NCBI GenBank assembly: GCA_965203685.1 | Contig: OZ241908.1 | Span: 2,418,001-2,482,000 of the forward strand | Source of the DNA: VXYL01 sp965203685 | GTDB lineage: Bacteria; Pseudomonadota; Gammaproteobacteria; Pseudomonadales; Azotimanducaceae | DNA length: 64,000 nucleotides | Reading direction: 5' to 3' | Shown: positions 1 to 7,737 of the stretch, piece by piece | How positions within the stretch are numbered: position 1 is the stretch's first letter | Layout of the letters: the number at the start of each line of letters is the position of its first letter | Translations under genes and position numbers: made by a program | The notes under the pieces: model-generated | Told to the model about the DNA's origin: nothing | Databases searched by the model: none | What the model saw: the letters and a program-made list of their open reading frames with translations, nothing else

Positions 1-2
1 AG

Positions 3-236
3 GTCGAGGGAGCGCAGTCCGTCGGCGACCGGATCCTCGCGAACATGGCCAGCGGAGCCCCGGCGCCGGGGTCCGCCGGCCCGGTCGGCGCCCGTCCCGG
101 CATCGACATCGGCGATCCCATGGACAGCCTGCACGTGCAGATGCGCGTCGCCGAGATCAAGGCCGAGATCGGCCTGGCGGCGTCCGCGGTCCAGAAGAGT
201 TCGGGTGCGGCGGACACCCTGCTGAAGGCACAGTAG
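3..236 (+). CDS. sctI: Type III secretion inner rod protein SctI, C-terminal part
   Basis: The reading frame is open from the left edge of the window, so the true start lies upstream; the first in-window ATG at 45 is probably internal. The last 30 residues (MRVAEIKAEIGLAASAVQKS followed by a short tail ending LLKAQ) have the helical C-terminal pattern of YscI/PrgJ-type inner rod proteins, which polymerise in the periplasmic lumen of the needle complex and link the export gate to the needle. The stop is immediately followed by the GTG of sctJ, as expected for an injectisome operon. The identification rests on the C-terminal pattern plus position before sctJ. Confidence 0.75.
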   Translation, partial: VEGAQSVGDRILANMASGAPAPGSAGPVGARPGIDIGDPMDSLHVQMRVAEIKAEIGLAASAVQKSSGAADTLLKAQ

Positions 237-1013
237 GTGGCGTGGCCACACTCGGCCCGCCCGCTGCTGCGTCTGGCCGCAGCCGCGGCGACCGCGCTGC
301 TGCTCGTCGCCTGCAACAAGACGGAGTTGTACTCCCAGCTCGGCGAGCAGGAGGGCAACGAGATGCTGGCGCTCTTGCTGCTTCACGACATAGGCAGCGA
401 CAAGCGGCCCGGCAAGGACGACTTCGTGAGCCTTTACGTCGACTCCGACAAGATTCCGCTGGCGATGGAACTCTTGCGCAAGAACGGCTATCCGAAGGAC
501 AAGTTCGCGACCATCGCCGACCTCTTCGACGCCGACAAGCTCATCGCCACCCCCTACGAGGACCGCACCCGGTACATCTACGGCCTGTCCCAGGAGCTCG
601 CCGATACGCTCTCGCGGGTGGACGGCGTGATGACGGCGCGCGTCCACCTTGTGATCCCGGGCGAGGACGAGGAGTCGACGGTCGCCTCCGCCGCGGTGTT
701 CATCAAGCACAACCCCAACTACGGGATGGACGACCACATCCCGCAGATCCGGTCGATCGTGGCGAGCGGCATCGACGGCCTCGAGTACGAGGCTGTGAAC
801 GTCGCGCTGTTCCCGGCGCAGCAGGCGGACGTGGTGCGCTTCGGCGACGCCGAGCAACTGCGCTCCGTGCTGTCGATCGAGCTTGCGGCCCGGTCCGTCT
901 TCGCGTTCTACGTGCTCCTCGCTTCCCTGGCCGGCGTCGCGCTCCTCTCGATCGCGCTCAACGTGCTCATCTTCGTCAGGACGCGCACGTCCGTCCGGAC
1001 GCGCACCCGCTAG
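237..1013 (+). CDS. sctJ: Type III secretion inner-membrane ring lipoprotein SctJ
   Basis: 258 residues, GTG start directly after the sctI stop. The N-terminus is a lipoprotein signal with lipobox LLVAC (Cys26), so the mature protein should be lipidated at the periplasmic side of the inner membrane. The following NKTELYSQLGEQEGNEM segment and the two ring-building domains match the YscJ/PrgK/FliF family, and a transmembrane helix lies at about residues 219-247. SctJ forms the 24-subunit inner ring together with SctD, encoded convergently downstream. Length and domain order are normal for the family. Confidence 0.93.
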   Translation: MAWPHSARPLLRLAAAAATALLLVACNKTELYSQLGEQEGNEMLALLLLHDIGSDKRPGKDDFVSLYVDSDKIPLAMELLRKNGYPKDKFATIADLFDADKLIATPYEDRTRYIYGLSQELADTLSRVDGVMTARVHLVIPGEDEESTVASAAVFIKHNPNYGMDDHIPQIRSIVASGIDGLEYEAVNVALFPAQQADVVRFGDAEQLRSVLSIELAARSVFAFYVLLASLAGVALLSIALNVLIFVRTRTSVRTRTR

Positions 1014-1016
1014 CCC

Positions 1017-1682
1017 GTGGTTTGTGCCGGTGATCGCACCCCGGAGCCCGCTGCGTCGGCGGGGCTTGTCGCCTTCGCGTACGCGCCCGCCGCGTACCTG
1101 GACCCGAGTTGGTGGCGTGCCGACTGGCTGCCGACGACGGTCTACAGACGGCTCAAAGACAATGCGGACAGCCGTCGGCACCTGTCGCGGTTCCTGCTCC
1201 GGGAGCTCGCCCTCGCCGGACAGCCGTGGGTCGTTGCCGCGGACTCGGTCGAGGCGCGGCTCGCGCTGATGACCGCTCGCCGCCTGTCCCGGCTGGTCGC
1301 GCTAGCGGGCGTCACGCTCCTGTCGGGCCCAATCGCACGGATTCTCCGCGGCGCGGACCGCCGGGCAGTCAAGGCGGCGATCGGCGCCGCCGGCTACGAG
1401 TTCGCCGTCAAGCGCGGCGGCCTACTGCTGCGCCAGGCGCACCTCGGGACCGACCTCCCCGTCGACCTCGGCGATGCCGCCCAGGCTGGCGACGCGTGCC
1501 GCCGCGCCGGCATTGGCGCGCTCGCGACCGCGGTCGCCGACACACCCGGCGGCTTCGTCCGGCGCCTCCAGCTCAAGCTCCCGCAGGACGCCTTTGCGGA
1601 CGCCTGGGAACCCCTGGGCACGGAGCCCGCCGGGTTCCTCCGCCTGTTTGCGCTGCTCGACGCGCAGGCCGTGCCGGCATGA
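1017..1682 (+). CDS. sctK: Type III secretion sorting-platform protein SctK
   Basis: 221 residues from a GTG three bases after the sctJ stop. The N-terminal segment AYAPAAYLDPSWW (Tyr27-Trp33) matches the F(N)xRPxxYxHPSW signature that opens YscK-type proteins. SctK is the cytoplasmic adaptor that joins the SctQ pods of the sorting platform to the SctD ring. Position between sctJ and sctL is the classical operon order. The rest of the protein is poorly conserved, as usual for this family. The stop overlaps the sctL start (ATGA at 1679-1682), indicating translational coupling. Confidence 0.82.
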   Translation: MVCAGDRTPEPAASAGLVAFAYAPAAYLDPSWWRADWLPTTVYRRLKDNADSRRHLSRFLLRELALAGQPWVVAADSVEARLALMTARRLSRLVALAGVTLLSGPIARILRGADRRAVKAAIGAAGYEFAVKRGGLLLRQAHLGTDLPVDLGDAAQAGDACRRAGIGALATAVADTPGGFVRRLQLKLPQDAFADAWEPLGTEPAGFLRLFALLDAQAVPA

Positions 1683-2275
1683 CGCGCATCGCAATCAGGA
1701 AGCTTCTCGACACCAGTGCCGTGCCTCTCGGCAAGGTGATCAAGGCCGATGCGCTGCAAGCCGTTGTCGACGCCGACCGCGCGCTTGCAGCGGTGGAGTC
1801 CGAGGCGCACCGGATCCGCGAGGCGGCTGCGGCCCGCGGTCGGGAGGCCGGCGCGGCCGAGGCCCGGGAGGCGCGCACGGCGCTCCTCGCCGAGACCGCC
1901 GAAGCAGCGCGCGCCTACCTGCGCGCCGCCGAGGAGAGCCTCGCGTCCGTCGTGGTCGAAGCGGTCCGCCGCGTGGTCGGGTCGTTCGACAACGACGAGC
2001 TCGCGGGGCGCGTCGTGGGCGAACTGCTGGGCGAGGCCGCGGGCGCCGGCAACGTGCGCCTGCGGGTGTCGCCCGGCGACCTGCGCGCGGTCCGCGCTCG
2101 CCTTGCCGCGTTCAAGGCCGAACTCCCGGAGGTCGCGTCCGTCGAGGTCGTCGGCGACTCGGCGGTCGTCGCGGGCGGGTGCCGGATGGAGACCGACCTG
2201 GGTTTTCTGGCGACGAGTCTGGACGAACGGCTCGAGGCGCTCTGCGCCGCGGTCGTCGGTGGCACGGGGGTCTAG
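1679..2275 (+). CDS. sctL: Type III secretion ATPase stator SctL
   Basis: 198 residues; the ATG overlaps the sctK stop by four bases. An Ala/Glu/Arg-rich helix at about residues 30-90 is followed by a globular C-terminal domain, the layout of YscL/FliH stators, which tether the SctN ATPase to the sorting platform and restrain its activity. The N-terminal segment (IRKLLDTSAVPLGKVIKADA) resembles the family's opening. No SctN ATPase gene is present in the window, so it must lie upstream or elsewhere. Stop and next start are contiguous at 2275/2276. Confidence 0.85.
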   Translation: MTRIAIRKLLDTSAVPLGKVIKADALQAVVDADRALAAVESEAHRIREAAAARGREAGAAEAREARTALLAETAEAARAYLRAAEESLASVVVEAVRRVVGSFDNDELAGRVVGELLGEAAGAGNVRLRVSPGDLRAVRARLAAFKAELPEVASVEVVGDSAVVAGGCRMETDLGFLATSLDERLEALCAAVVGGTGV

Positions 2276-2722
2276 GTGGCGTCCCGGGTCGGCGTTCTGC
2301 TCGCGGAGATCGGCCGTCGGCACGCCATGGCGCCGCCGTCAGCAGACGCCGGGGGCCGCTTCCACATCGAAGTGGACGACGTCGAGGTGGCCTGTTTCGA
2401 GCGCTTCGGGCAGGTGTGCATCGTCTCCGTGCTCGGCGGCGTACCCGAGACGCGCAACGGCGGCGCCGAGTGGCTGCGCGCGCTGCTCAACGGGGCGTTT
2501 GGTCGGATGGCGCGGTATCGCAGCACGCCGGCCGTCGACGCGGACGGCGTCGCTGTATTGTTCACGCGCTGCCCCGGCGGCGCGATCTCCGCCCAGGAGC
2601 TCGAAGCGCGGATCGAGGAGCACGTCAACGCGTTCGAGGCGTACCGGGCGGCGCTCGCACGGGGCGTCCGCGAGGCCCCGCCGTCCGTCGGCCGCCTAGC
2701 ACCCGGGCTGCTGCGGCCATGA
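2276..2722 (+). CDS. Probable type III secretion chaperone (CesT-like) within the sct operon
   Basis: 148 residues from a GTG that abuts the sctL stop. The small acidic protein has an alpha-beta pattern: an N-terminal helix (LLAEIGRRHAM), strands FHIEVDDVEVACFERFG and VCIVSVLGGVP, a helix WLRALLNGAFGRMA, another strand region, and a long C-terminal helix. That succession is typical of class I effector chaperones (CesT/SycE type). I infer the role from fold pattern, size and operon position between sctL and sctT; I cannot tell which effector it serves. The phosphatase effector at 7738 is a reasonable candidate. The alternative is an operon-specific accessory protein. Confidence 0.5.
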   Translation: MASRVGVLLAEIGRRHAMAPPSADAGGRFHIEVDDVEVACFERFGQVCIVSVLGGVPETRNGGAEWLRALLNGAFGRMARYRSTPAVDADGVAVLFTRCPGGAISAQELEARIEEHVNAFEAYRAALARGVREAPPSVGRLAPGLLRP

Positions 2723-2775
2723 CGGTCGCTGCGCCCGCCACGGCACTGGTGCTGCCGTCACGGCAGCGCTGAGTC

Positions 2776-3564
2776 GTGGACGCGCTGGTCGGCCCCGCCA
2801 AGGAGATCCTGTACACCATGGCGCTGGCGATGCCGCGCCTCGTCGGGGCGATGACGGCGCTGTCGTTCCTTGGATCCGGCGTGCTCGGCGGCGCGCTCGC
2901 CCGCAACGGCATCGCGGCGGCGCTCGCCTTGCCGCTTTATCCCGTCGTGCTGGCGCAGATCGACGCGGCCGGGCTCACGGGGTTGACGTTCGCGGCGGCC
3001 GCTGCCAAGGAGTTCCTGCTCGGACTGGTGATCGGCATGGTCGTGATGGTGGTCTTCTGGTGCGTGCAAGCGGTCGGCAACCTCATCGACAACCAGCGGG
3101 GGGCGACCATGGCGAGTTCCATGGATCCGTTCGTCGGGGAGCAGTCGTCGCCGTTCGGCCTGTTCCTGACGCAGAGCATGGTCGCCGTGTTCTTCCTGAC
3201 CGGCCTCTTCGAGGTCTTCCTCGCGGGGATCTACCGGAGCTACGCGATGTGGCCCGCGACCTCCTTCTGGCCGGCGCTCGACCGCGGCGTCGTCGACTTC
3301 TTCGTGGCGCAGTTCGTGCTGGTCTCCGAGATGGCCGTGCTCGTCGGCGGGCCGGTGGTGGTCGCGATGTTCCTTGCCGAGCTCGGTCTCGGCTTCGTGA
3401 GCCGCTTCGCGCCACAGTTGAACGTGTTCTTCCTGTCCATGCCCGTCAAGAGCGGCATCGCCTGCCTGATGGTGCTGCTGTTCTGGAGCGTCGTGGTGCT
3501 GTTCTTCGGCGACATGCTGCGCGACACGGACACGCTCGGCGCGGTCGAGGAGGCGTTCTCCTGA
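2776..3564 (+). CDS. sctT: Type III secretion export apparatus protein SctT
   Basis: 262 residues, GTG start 53 bases after the preceding stop. It is a polytopic membrane protein with about six hydrophobic segments, including LSFLGSGVLGGALARNG and GLVIGMVVMVVFWCVQAVG. The sequence VGNLIDNQRGATMASSMDP is characteristic of the YscT/SpaR/FliR family. SctT, with SctR and SctS, builds the helical export gate in the inner-membrane ring. Length is normal for the family. The stop TGA at 3562-3564 overlaps the proposed sctU start by three bases. Confidence 0.95.
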   Translation: MDALVGPAKEILYTMALAMPRLVGAMTALSFLGSGVLGGALARNGIAAALALPLYPVVLAQIDAAGLTGLTFAAAAAKEFLLGLVIGMVVMVVFWCVQAVGNLIDNQRGATMASSMDPFVGEQSSPFGLFLTQSMVAVFFLTGLFEVFLAGIYRSYAMWPATSFWPALDRGVVDFFVAQFVLVSEMAVLVGGPVVVAMFLAELGLGFVSRFAPQLNVFFLSMPVKSGIACLMVLLFWSVVVLFFGDMLRDTDTLGAVEEAFS

Positions 3565-4607
3565 GCGGCCAGGCGGGTGACAAGACCGAGCCGCCGACAC
3601 CCAAGCGGCTGCGCGACGCGCGCCAGAAGGGGCAGGTGGCGCGCAGCAAGGAGGTGGTGAGCGCGGCGGTCCTGGTGTCGCTGCTCGCCTTCCTGATGCT
3701 CGGTGCCGACTACTACCTCGGCCACTTCCGGGATCTGTTCGACGCGCGCGCTTGGGCTGGCGATGTGCCGTTCGCGCAAGCCTTCGAGGGCCTGGGCCGC
3801 AAGGCCTTCACCGTGGCGATCGCCCTTGTCGCGCCGCCGGTCGGCATCGCCTTCGCCGTCGGCGTGCTCGCGAACGTGGCCCAGGTCGGCGTGCTGTTCT
3901 CGGCGGAGTCCGCGAAGCCCGACCTGAAGCGCCTCAACCCCGGCAAGGCGCTCAAGAACGTCTTCTCGAAGAAGAACCTGGTGGAACTGCTCAAGTCGCT
4001 CGCCAAGATCGCCGTGCTCGGCCTCGCCGTCGGGCACGTGGTGTGGACGGGAGTGCCGGCGCTCGGCGGCGTGGTGCACTGCGGGACGCAGTGCCTGGTG
4101 CCGGTGATCGGCAGTCTGTTCGCCGAACTCGTGGCGTACGTCTCGATCGCGTTCGTGGTCCTCGCAGTGGCGGACTACGCATTCCAGAAGTTCGCCTACA
4201 TCAGGGACCTCAAGATGACGAAGGATGAGGTCAAGCGGGAGTTCAAGGAGGCCGAGGGCAACCCGGAGATGAAGGGGCGGCGCCGGAGCCTGTTTATGGA
4301 GATCGTCAACTCCCAGGAGTCCGCGGCCGTCAGGAGGTCGAGCGTGGTCGTGGCCAATCCCGTCCACGTCGCCGTCGGCCTGTACTACGAAACCGACCGG
4401 ACGCCGCTGCCGGTCGTGACGTTGAAGGAGCAGGGCCTGAACGCCCGGCGCGTCGTCGCAACCGCCGAGCGCGAGCAGGTGCCGGTGATGGTGGATGTGC
4501 CCTTGGCACGCGCGCTTATGTCCGACGCGGACGTGAACAGCTACATCCCGAGCGACCTCGTCGCACCGGTCGCCGAGGTCCTGCGCGTCGTCCGTCGCCT
4601 GTCCTGA
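3561..4607 (+). CDS. sctU: Type III secretion export switch protein SctU
   Basis: 348 residues if translation starts at the CTG at 3561, giving M-S-G-Q-A-G-D-K-T-E-P-P-T-P-K-R-L, the usual SctU opening (GDKTExPTxKRLRDAR). No ATG, GTG or TTG lies near this point, so CTG in a CTGA overlap with the sctT stop is the best-supported start. Four membrane segments precede a cytoplasmic domain. The autocleavage motif reads NPVH (Asn266-His269) rather than the usual NPTH; Asn, Pro and His are kept. SctU controls the substrate switch from rod/needle to translocators. Its gene ends the plus-strand operon. Confidence 0.93.
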   Translation: MSGQAGDKTEPPTPKRLRDARQKGQVARSKEVVSAAVLVSLLAFLMLGADYYLGHFRDLFDARAWAGDVPFAQAFEGLGRKAFTVAIALVAPPVGIAFAVGVLANVAQVGVLFSAESAKPDLKRLNPGKALKNVFSKKNLVELLKSLAKIAVLGLAVGHVVWTGVPALGGVVHCGTQCLVPVIGSLFAELVAYVSIAFVVLAVADYAFQKFAYIRDLKMTKDEVKREFKEAEGNPEMKGRRRSLFMEIVNSQESAAVRRSSVVVANPVHVAVGLYYETDRTPLPVVTLKEQGLNARRVVATAEREQVPVMVDVPLARALMSDADVNSYIPSDLVAPVAEVLRVVRRLS

Positions 4608-4641
4608 GCGGGCACGCCTAGCGACGCGCGGGCGTGTCCGC
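4608..4641. terminator. Stem-loop between convergent sctU and sctD operons
   Basis: GCGGGCACGCC (4608-4618) pairs with GGCGTGTCCGC (4631-4641), an 11-bp stem with one G-T pair and a 12-base loop, starting right at the sctU stop. It lies between two converging operons, where a bidirectional terminator is expected. There is no T-run, so intrinsic termination is uncertain. Confidence 0.4.
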
Positions 4642-4684
4642 TTGCTCGAACACCCCGAACGCTACGCCGGAGTGCCTTTGGTCG

Positions 4685-6088
4685 TCAGCGGGCGTCGAAG
4701 ACGAGATACGCGAAGTCCGCCGCCTGGCCGTCGCCGATGCGGTCCACGGGACGCCTCAGGACCATGTAGCGCTCGGCGATGGTGTCGATCACGTAGCCGC
4801 CGGCGACCGTCGCCCCGCGCGCGGCACTGGTGCCGTCGTGCAGCACCACGTGCGCGTTCTCACCGAGCACCACCGCGCGGACGTCGAGGTCGATGGTGGA
4901 CTCGCCGAGCAGCGTGTCGGTGCCGGCGATCTCGAGCGGCGGGCGTGGACCGAACTCGTCGTTGAAGCCGGCGACGATCTCGCGGACGGCGGCGAGGTCG
5001 GCGGCGTTGACCGGGCCGAACAGGCCGAGGTGGCCAGGGAAGGTCTGGATGCGAAGCCCAACGAGTCCGCGAGCGTCGAGCCGCTCGCGCAGCTCGGCGA
5101 CGCGGTCGCGTCGGGTCTGGACGTCGTAGGCGAACGCCTTGGCATCCTTGACGTCGCGCGCGAGGAGGGCGCGTGCGCGGGCGAGGACCGCCTCGTCGGC
5201 GACGTAGCCCGACACCATGAGCTCGCCCGGCGATCCTGGCACGGGCGCGACGTCAACGGCGTTGCGGTTGTCGCTGTTGATCGCCTGGTCGAGGGCCGTG
5301 GTGGCGCGGTCGGCGAGTCGGTCCGCGGAGGTGATGTGCACGACGGCGCGGTGGTGGCGACCGGCGAGTTCGTCGAGCAGGCGGGTGCGGGTCTGTTCCG
5401 TGTCGACGGTTGCGTTCACGTGGACTATGCCGTCCGCGTCGGTCGCGATGTCGACGCGGGCCGCGTAGCGCGCCGCGATGGCGCGGATGTCGGCCGCCGC
5501 GTCGGCGGGGTCTTCGTGCGCGCGCTCGACCACGTGCGGCGCCGCAAGCCACGCCCCGACCGCGAGTAGCACCACGGCCGACAGCGCGACGGCCGCGCCG
5601 AATACCCAGTGCCGTGCCGCCGCTGGCGCGTCGTCGTCATGCTCCGGCGGGACCGGTGCGTCGGATGCTTCCGCCGGTTCCTCGACCGGTGCCTCCGCCT
5701 CGCCGGGCGTCGGCTCGGCGCTGCCGTCGTCGGCCACCGGTTCCGGTGCTGCCGTGCCGGGCAGGCGAATGTCCGGCCAAGGCTCGTCGGCGGGGCCGAC
5801 GGCGAGCGCGAGCGCGCCGCAGGACACCACCTGGTAGGGAGCCAGGTCGATGCCGCCGTCGACCTCGCGGTCGCCCACGCGAACCGGGCCGGCGCCGTCG
5901 AGCACCGTGAGCCGTACGCCGTCGTCGACGGCGCGCAGGACGAAGTGACGCCCGGCGACACCCTCATCCTCCAGTACGAAGTCCGCCTCGTCGGCGCTGC
6001 CGACGACGGCGTCCTCCGTCGACAGCGCCGCCTCGGCGCCGACGTGCATCCCGGCGAGTATCCTCATTGTCCACGACGGGGACGTCAT
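4685..6088 (-). CDS. sctD: Type III secretion inner-membrane ring protein SctD
   Basis: 467 residues. An N-terminal forkhead-associated-like domain (about 9-97, with VVGSADEADFVL and GVAGRHFVLRAV) is followed by an acidic Pro/Glu-rich linker (110-157), one transmembrane helix (about 161-184) and a periplasmic part built of BON/ring-building repeats. This is the YscD/PrgH/HrpQ layout. SctD forms the outer part of the inner-membrane ring, contacting SctC in the periplasm and SctK in the cytoplasm. It ends the minus-strand sctQ-R-S-D group, 14 bases after sctS. Sequence conservation is low outside the domain pattern, as normal for SctD. Confidence 0.85.
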   Translation of the reverse strand: MTSPSWTMRILAGMHVGAEAALSTEDAVVGSADEADFVLEDEGVAGRHFVLRAVDDGVRLTVLDGAGPVRVGDREVDGGIDLAPYQVVSCGALALAVGPADEPWPDIRLPGTAAPEPVADDGSAEPTPGEAEAPVEEPAEASDAPVPPEHDDDAPAAARHWVFGAAVALSAVVLLAVGAWLAAPHVVERAHEDPADAAADIRAIAARYAARVDIATDADGIVHVNATVDTEQTRTRLLDELAGRHHRAVVHITSADRLADRATTALDQAINSDNRNAVDVAPVPGSPGELMVSGYVADEAVLARARALLARDVKDAKAFAYDVQTRRDRVAELRERLDARGLVGLRIQTFPGHLGLFGPVNAADLAAVREIVAGFNDEFGPRPPLEIAGTDTLLGESTIDLDVRAVVLGENAHVVLHDGTSAARGATVAGGYVIDTIAERYMVLRRPVDRIGDGQAADFAYLVFDAR

Positions 6089-6102
6089 GCCGGTCGATGG
6101 GC

Positions 6103-6369
6103 CTAGCGGACGCGCTGGATGCGGTCGAACGAGTCGGCGGCGTAGCCGAGAAGTTCGGCGCCGACCCAGCCCATGAGCATGAAGATGACCAGGATGATGG
6201 CGGCCAGCTTCAGCGCGAAGGAGACGGTCTGCTCCTGGATCTGGGTCAACGCTTGGACGAGGCCCACGGCGACGCCGACGAAGGCGGCGACGAGGATCGG
6301 CGGCAAAGACAGCACGAGTACGAGGTACAGGGCGTTGGAGGCATGGGTGATGAGCTCGCTCTCGGACAT
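6103..6369 (-). CDS. sctS: Type III secretion export apparatus protein SctS
   Basis: 88 residues with two hydrophobic helices: LYLVLVLSLPPILVAAFVGV and LKLAAIILVIFMLMGWVGAE. They are joined by the family signature VGLVQALTQIQEQTVSFALK. This matches YscS/SpaQ/FliQ in length and sequence. SctS packs with SctR and SctT in the export gate. It lies between sctR (10 bases upstream) and sctD, in normal operon order. Confidence 0.96.
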   Translation of the reverse strand: MSESELITHASNALYLVLVLSLPPILVAAFVGVAVGLVQALTQIQEQTVSFALKLAAIILVIFMLMGWVGAELLGYAADSFDRIQRVR

Positions 6370-6379
6370 GGCCGGCCGG

Positions 6380-7030
6380 TCACTGGTAGGACAGGATCAG
6401 GCCCTGGACGAGCCGCGACCAGCCGTCCAGGAACACGAACAGGAGCAGCTTGAACGGCAGCGAGATGGTCATGGGCGATATCATCATCATGCCCATGGCG
6501 AGGAGCACGTTGGAGACGACCAGGTCGACGACGATGAACGGCAGGTAGATGAGGAAGCCGATCTCGAACGCCGTCGTGAGTTCGCCGACCACGAACGCGG
6601 GGATGAGGATGAACATGTTGTCCCGGGTGCGTTCGTGCTCGTACTCGTCGCCCCAAAGCTTGCCCGCGGCGTCGATGAAGAAGGCGATCTGGCTCTCGTT
6701 CGCGTGCGCGGCCAGGAACTTCCGGTAGGGAACCACCGCCGCCGATGCGGCGGCCTCGAGGGACTCCGGGTTCTCCAGGGTGAAGTCCTGGCCGACGAGA
6801 TTGTCGTAGCTCTCCATCCCCACAGGCATCATGATGTACGCCGTGAGGACGAGGGCAAGCCCGTGCAAGGCGATGTTGGGAGGAATCGACTGGATGCCGA
6901 GGGCGTTGCGAACCAGCGCGAAGACCACGATCAGCTTGACGAAACACGTGCCCATGACCACTAGGAAAGGCAGCATGCTGAGCGCTCCGAGGAGCACGAT
7001 CAGCGTCGCCGGGTCGGGCAGACTGTCCAC
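6380..7030 (-). CDS. sctR: Type III secretion export apparatus protein SctR
   Basis: 216 residues, GTG start (complement of CAC at 7028-7030). The segments LPFLVVMGTCFVKLIVVFAL and RNALGIQSIPPNIALHGLAL are highly diagnostic of YscR/SpaP/FliP. The C-terminal stretch VDLVVSNVLLAMGMMMISPM is the conserved second signature. Four membrane helices are visible. SctR pentamers form the core of the export gate. The length and both signatures are complete, so the gene appears intact. Confidence 0.97.
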   Translation of the reverse strand: MDSLPDPATLIVLLGALSMLPFLVVMGTCFVKLIVVFALVRNALGIQSIPPNIALHGLALVLTAYIMMPVGMESYDNLVGQDFTLENPESLEAAASAAVVPYRKFLAAHANESQIAFFIDAAGKLWGDEYEHERTRDNMFILIPAFVVGELTTAFEIGFLIYLPFIVVDLVVSNVLLAMGMMMISPMTISLPFKLLLFVFLDGWSRLVQGLILSYQ

Positions 7031-7086
7031 CGCCTAGGATCCGCCCCGCGCGTGCCGCGCCGTGTGTGGGTCGCCCGTCGCCCGCA

Positions 7087-7392
7087 TCAGCCGCTCTCCG
7101 GCAGACGGCACTCGAGGATGCGCACGCCGACGCGGCCGTCGACGTCAACCAGTTCGCCGCTGGCGACGGCGCGGCCGTTGGCGCGGACCTCGACGTGCGC
7201 ATCGACGGGCTCGCGCAGTTCGAAGACGTAGCCGGGTGCCATCCGCTGCAGGCGACGGAGCGGGACCTCCGTCTCGCCGGCGACGAAGACTAGGCGGATC
7301 GGGAGCTCGTCGACGTCGACCAAAGGTTCGCCATGGCCTTCGGCCGGCGGCGTCGGCGCCGTACCGTCGTCGGCCGGTGTCTCGTCTTGCAT
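7087..7392 (-). CDS. sctQ: Type III secretion cytoplasmic ring protein, short SctQ (single SpoA domain)
   Basis: 101 residues from an ATG with a good ribosome site (GGGGAGGACG just upstream). After a 30-residue Pro/Asp-rich head comes one SpoA/FliN-type domain: LPIRLVFVAGETEVPLRRLQ, GYVFELREP and the closing VDGRVGVRILEC. Full SctQ proteins are about 300 residues with two SpoA domains. This gene encodes only the C-terminal half, like HrcQb or the internally translated SctQ-C. No N-terminal (HrcQa-like) partner is visible in the window. The 56-base gap to sctR supports co-transcription. Confidence 0.82.
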   Translation of the reverse strand: MQDETPADDGTAPTPPAEGHGEPLVDVDELPIRLVFVAGETEVPLRRLQRMAPGYVFELREPVDAHVEVRANGRAVASGELVDVDGRVGVRILECRLPESG

Positions 7393-7737
7393 CGTCCTCC
7401 CCTGAAACCGGTCGCGCGGTCCGCGAGCTCCGCACCGGACGGCGGACGAGCCTCGCGGGGCCCGTGCATCGGCGTCGTGGCGCACGCCGTATCGACCGCA
7501 ATGCTCTCCGCCGCCCCCGTGCGTGTCAAGGGTGGCCGGCCTGACCTGTCGGCGGCATGGCCGCCTTGGGATGGCCGGTGCAGGGCGCCGACGTTGGAGT
7601 AAGATACGGGGGCGGTCGAGGCAGTAACGCGGGCGGCGGATCCGGCGGTTCCCTGGTCGAGCCGCCGGCCGCGTTGCACAACGCTAGTGCAGGGAGGACG
7701 CGGCCGCGGTAGCGTCTTGCAGCAGGAGGAGGTCACT
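7393..7737. promoter_or_regulatory. Divergent regulatory region between sctQ operon and effector gene
   Basis: 345 bases without a gene separate the minus-strand sctQRSD group from the plus-strand effector, so promoters for both must lie here. I see no convincing sigma-70 pair and no hrp-box (GGAACC-N16-CCAC) arrangement. The clearest signals are the two ribosome sites at the edges: GGGGAGG before sctQ, and AGGAGGAGG (7721-7733) before the effector GTG. Confidence 0.4.

Noticed and set aside
2719..2772. 17-codon frame between the chaperone-like gene and sctT (ATG overlapping the previous stop)
   Set aside because: Too short, no conserved pattern; probably just the spacer before sctT.
4634..5569. 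Long plus-strand open frame antisense to sctD
   Set aside because: Composition follows the codon bias of the real minus-strand gene; no family pattern and no ribosome site.
6067..6964. Plus-strand acidic/His-rich frames antisense to sctS and sctR
   Set aside because: Mirror frames of membrane-protein genes; the minus-strand genes are unmistakable.
7393..7737. Possible hrp-box for alternative sigma factor HrpL
   Set aside because: GGAACC-like sequence exists on the minus strand, but no CCAC at the right distance.
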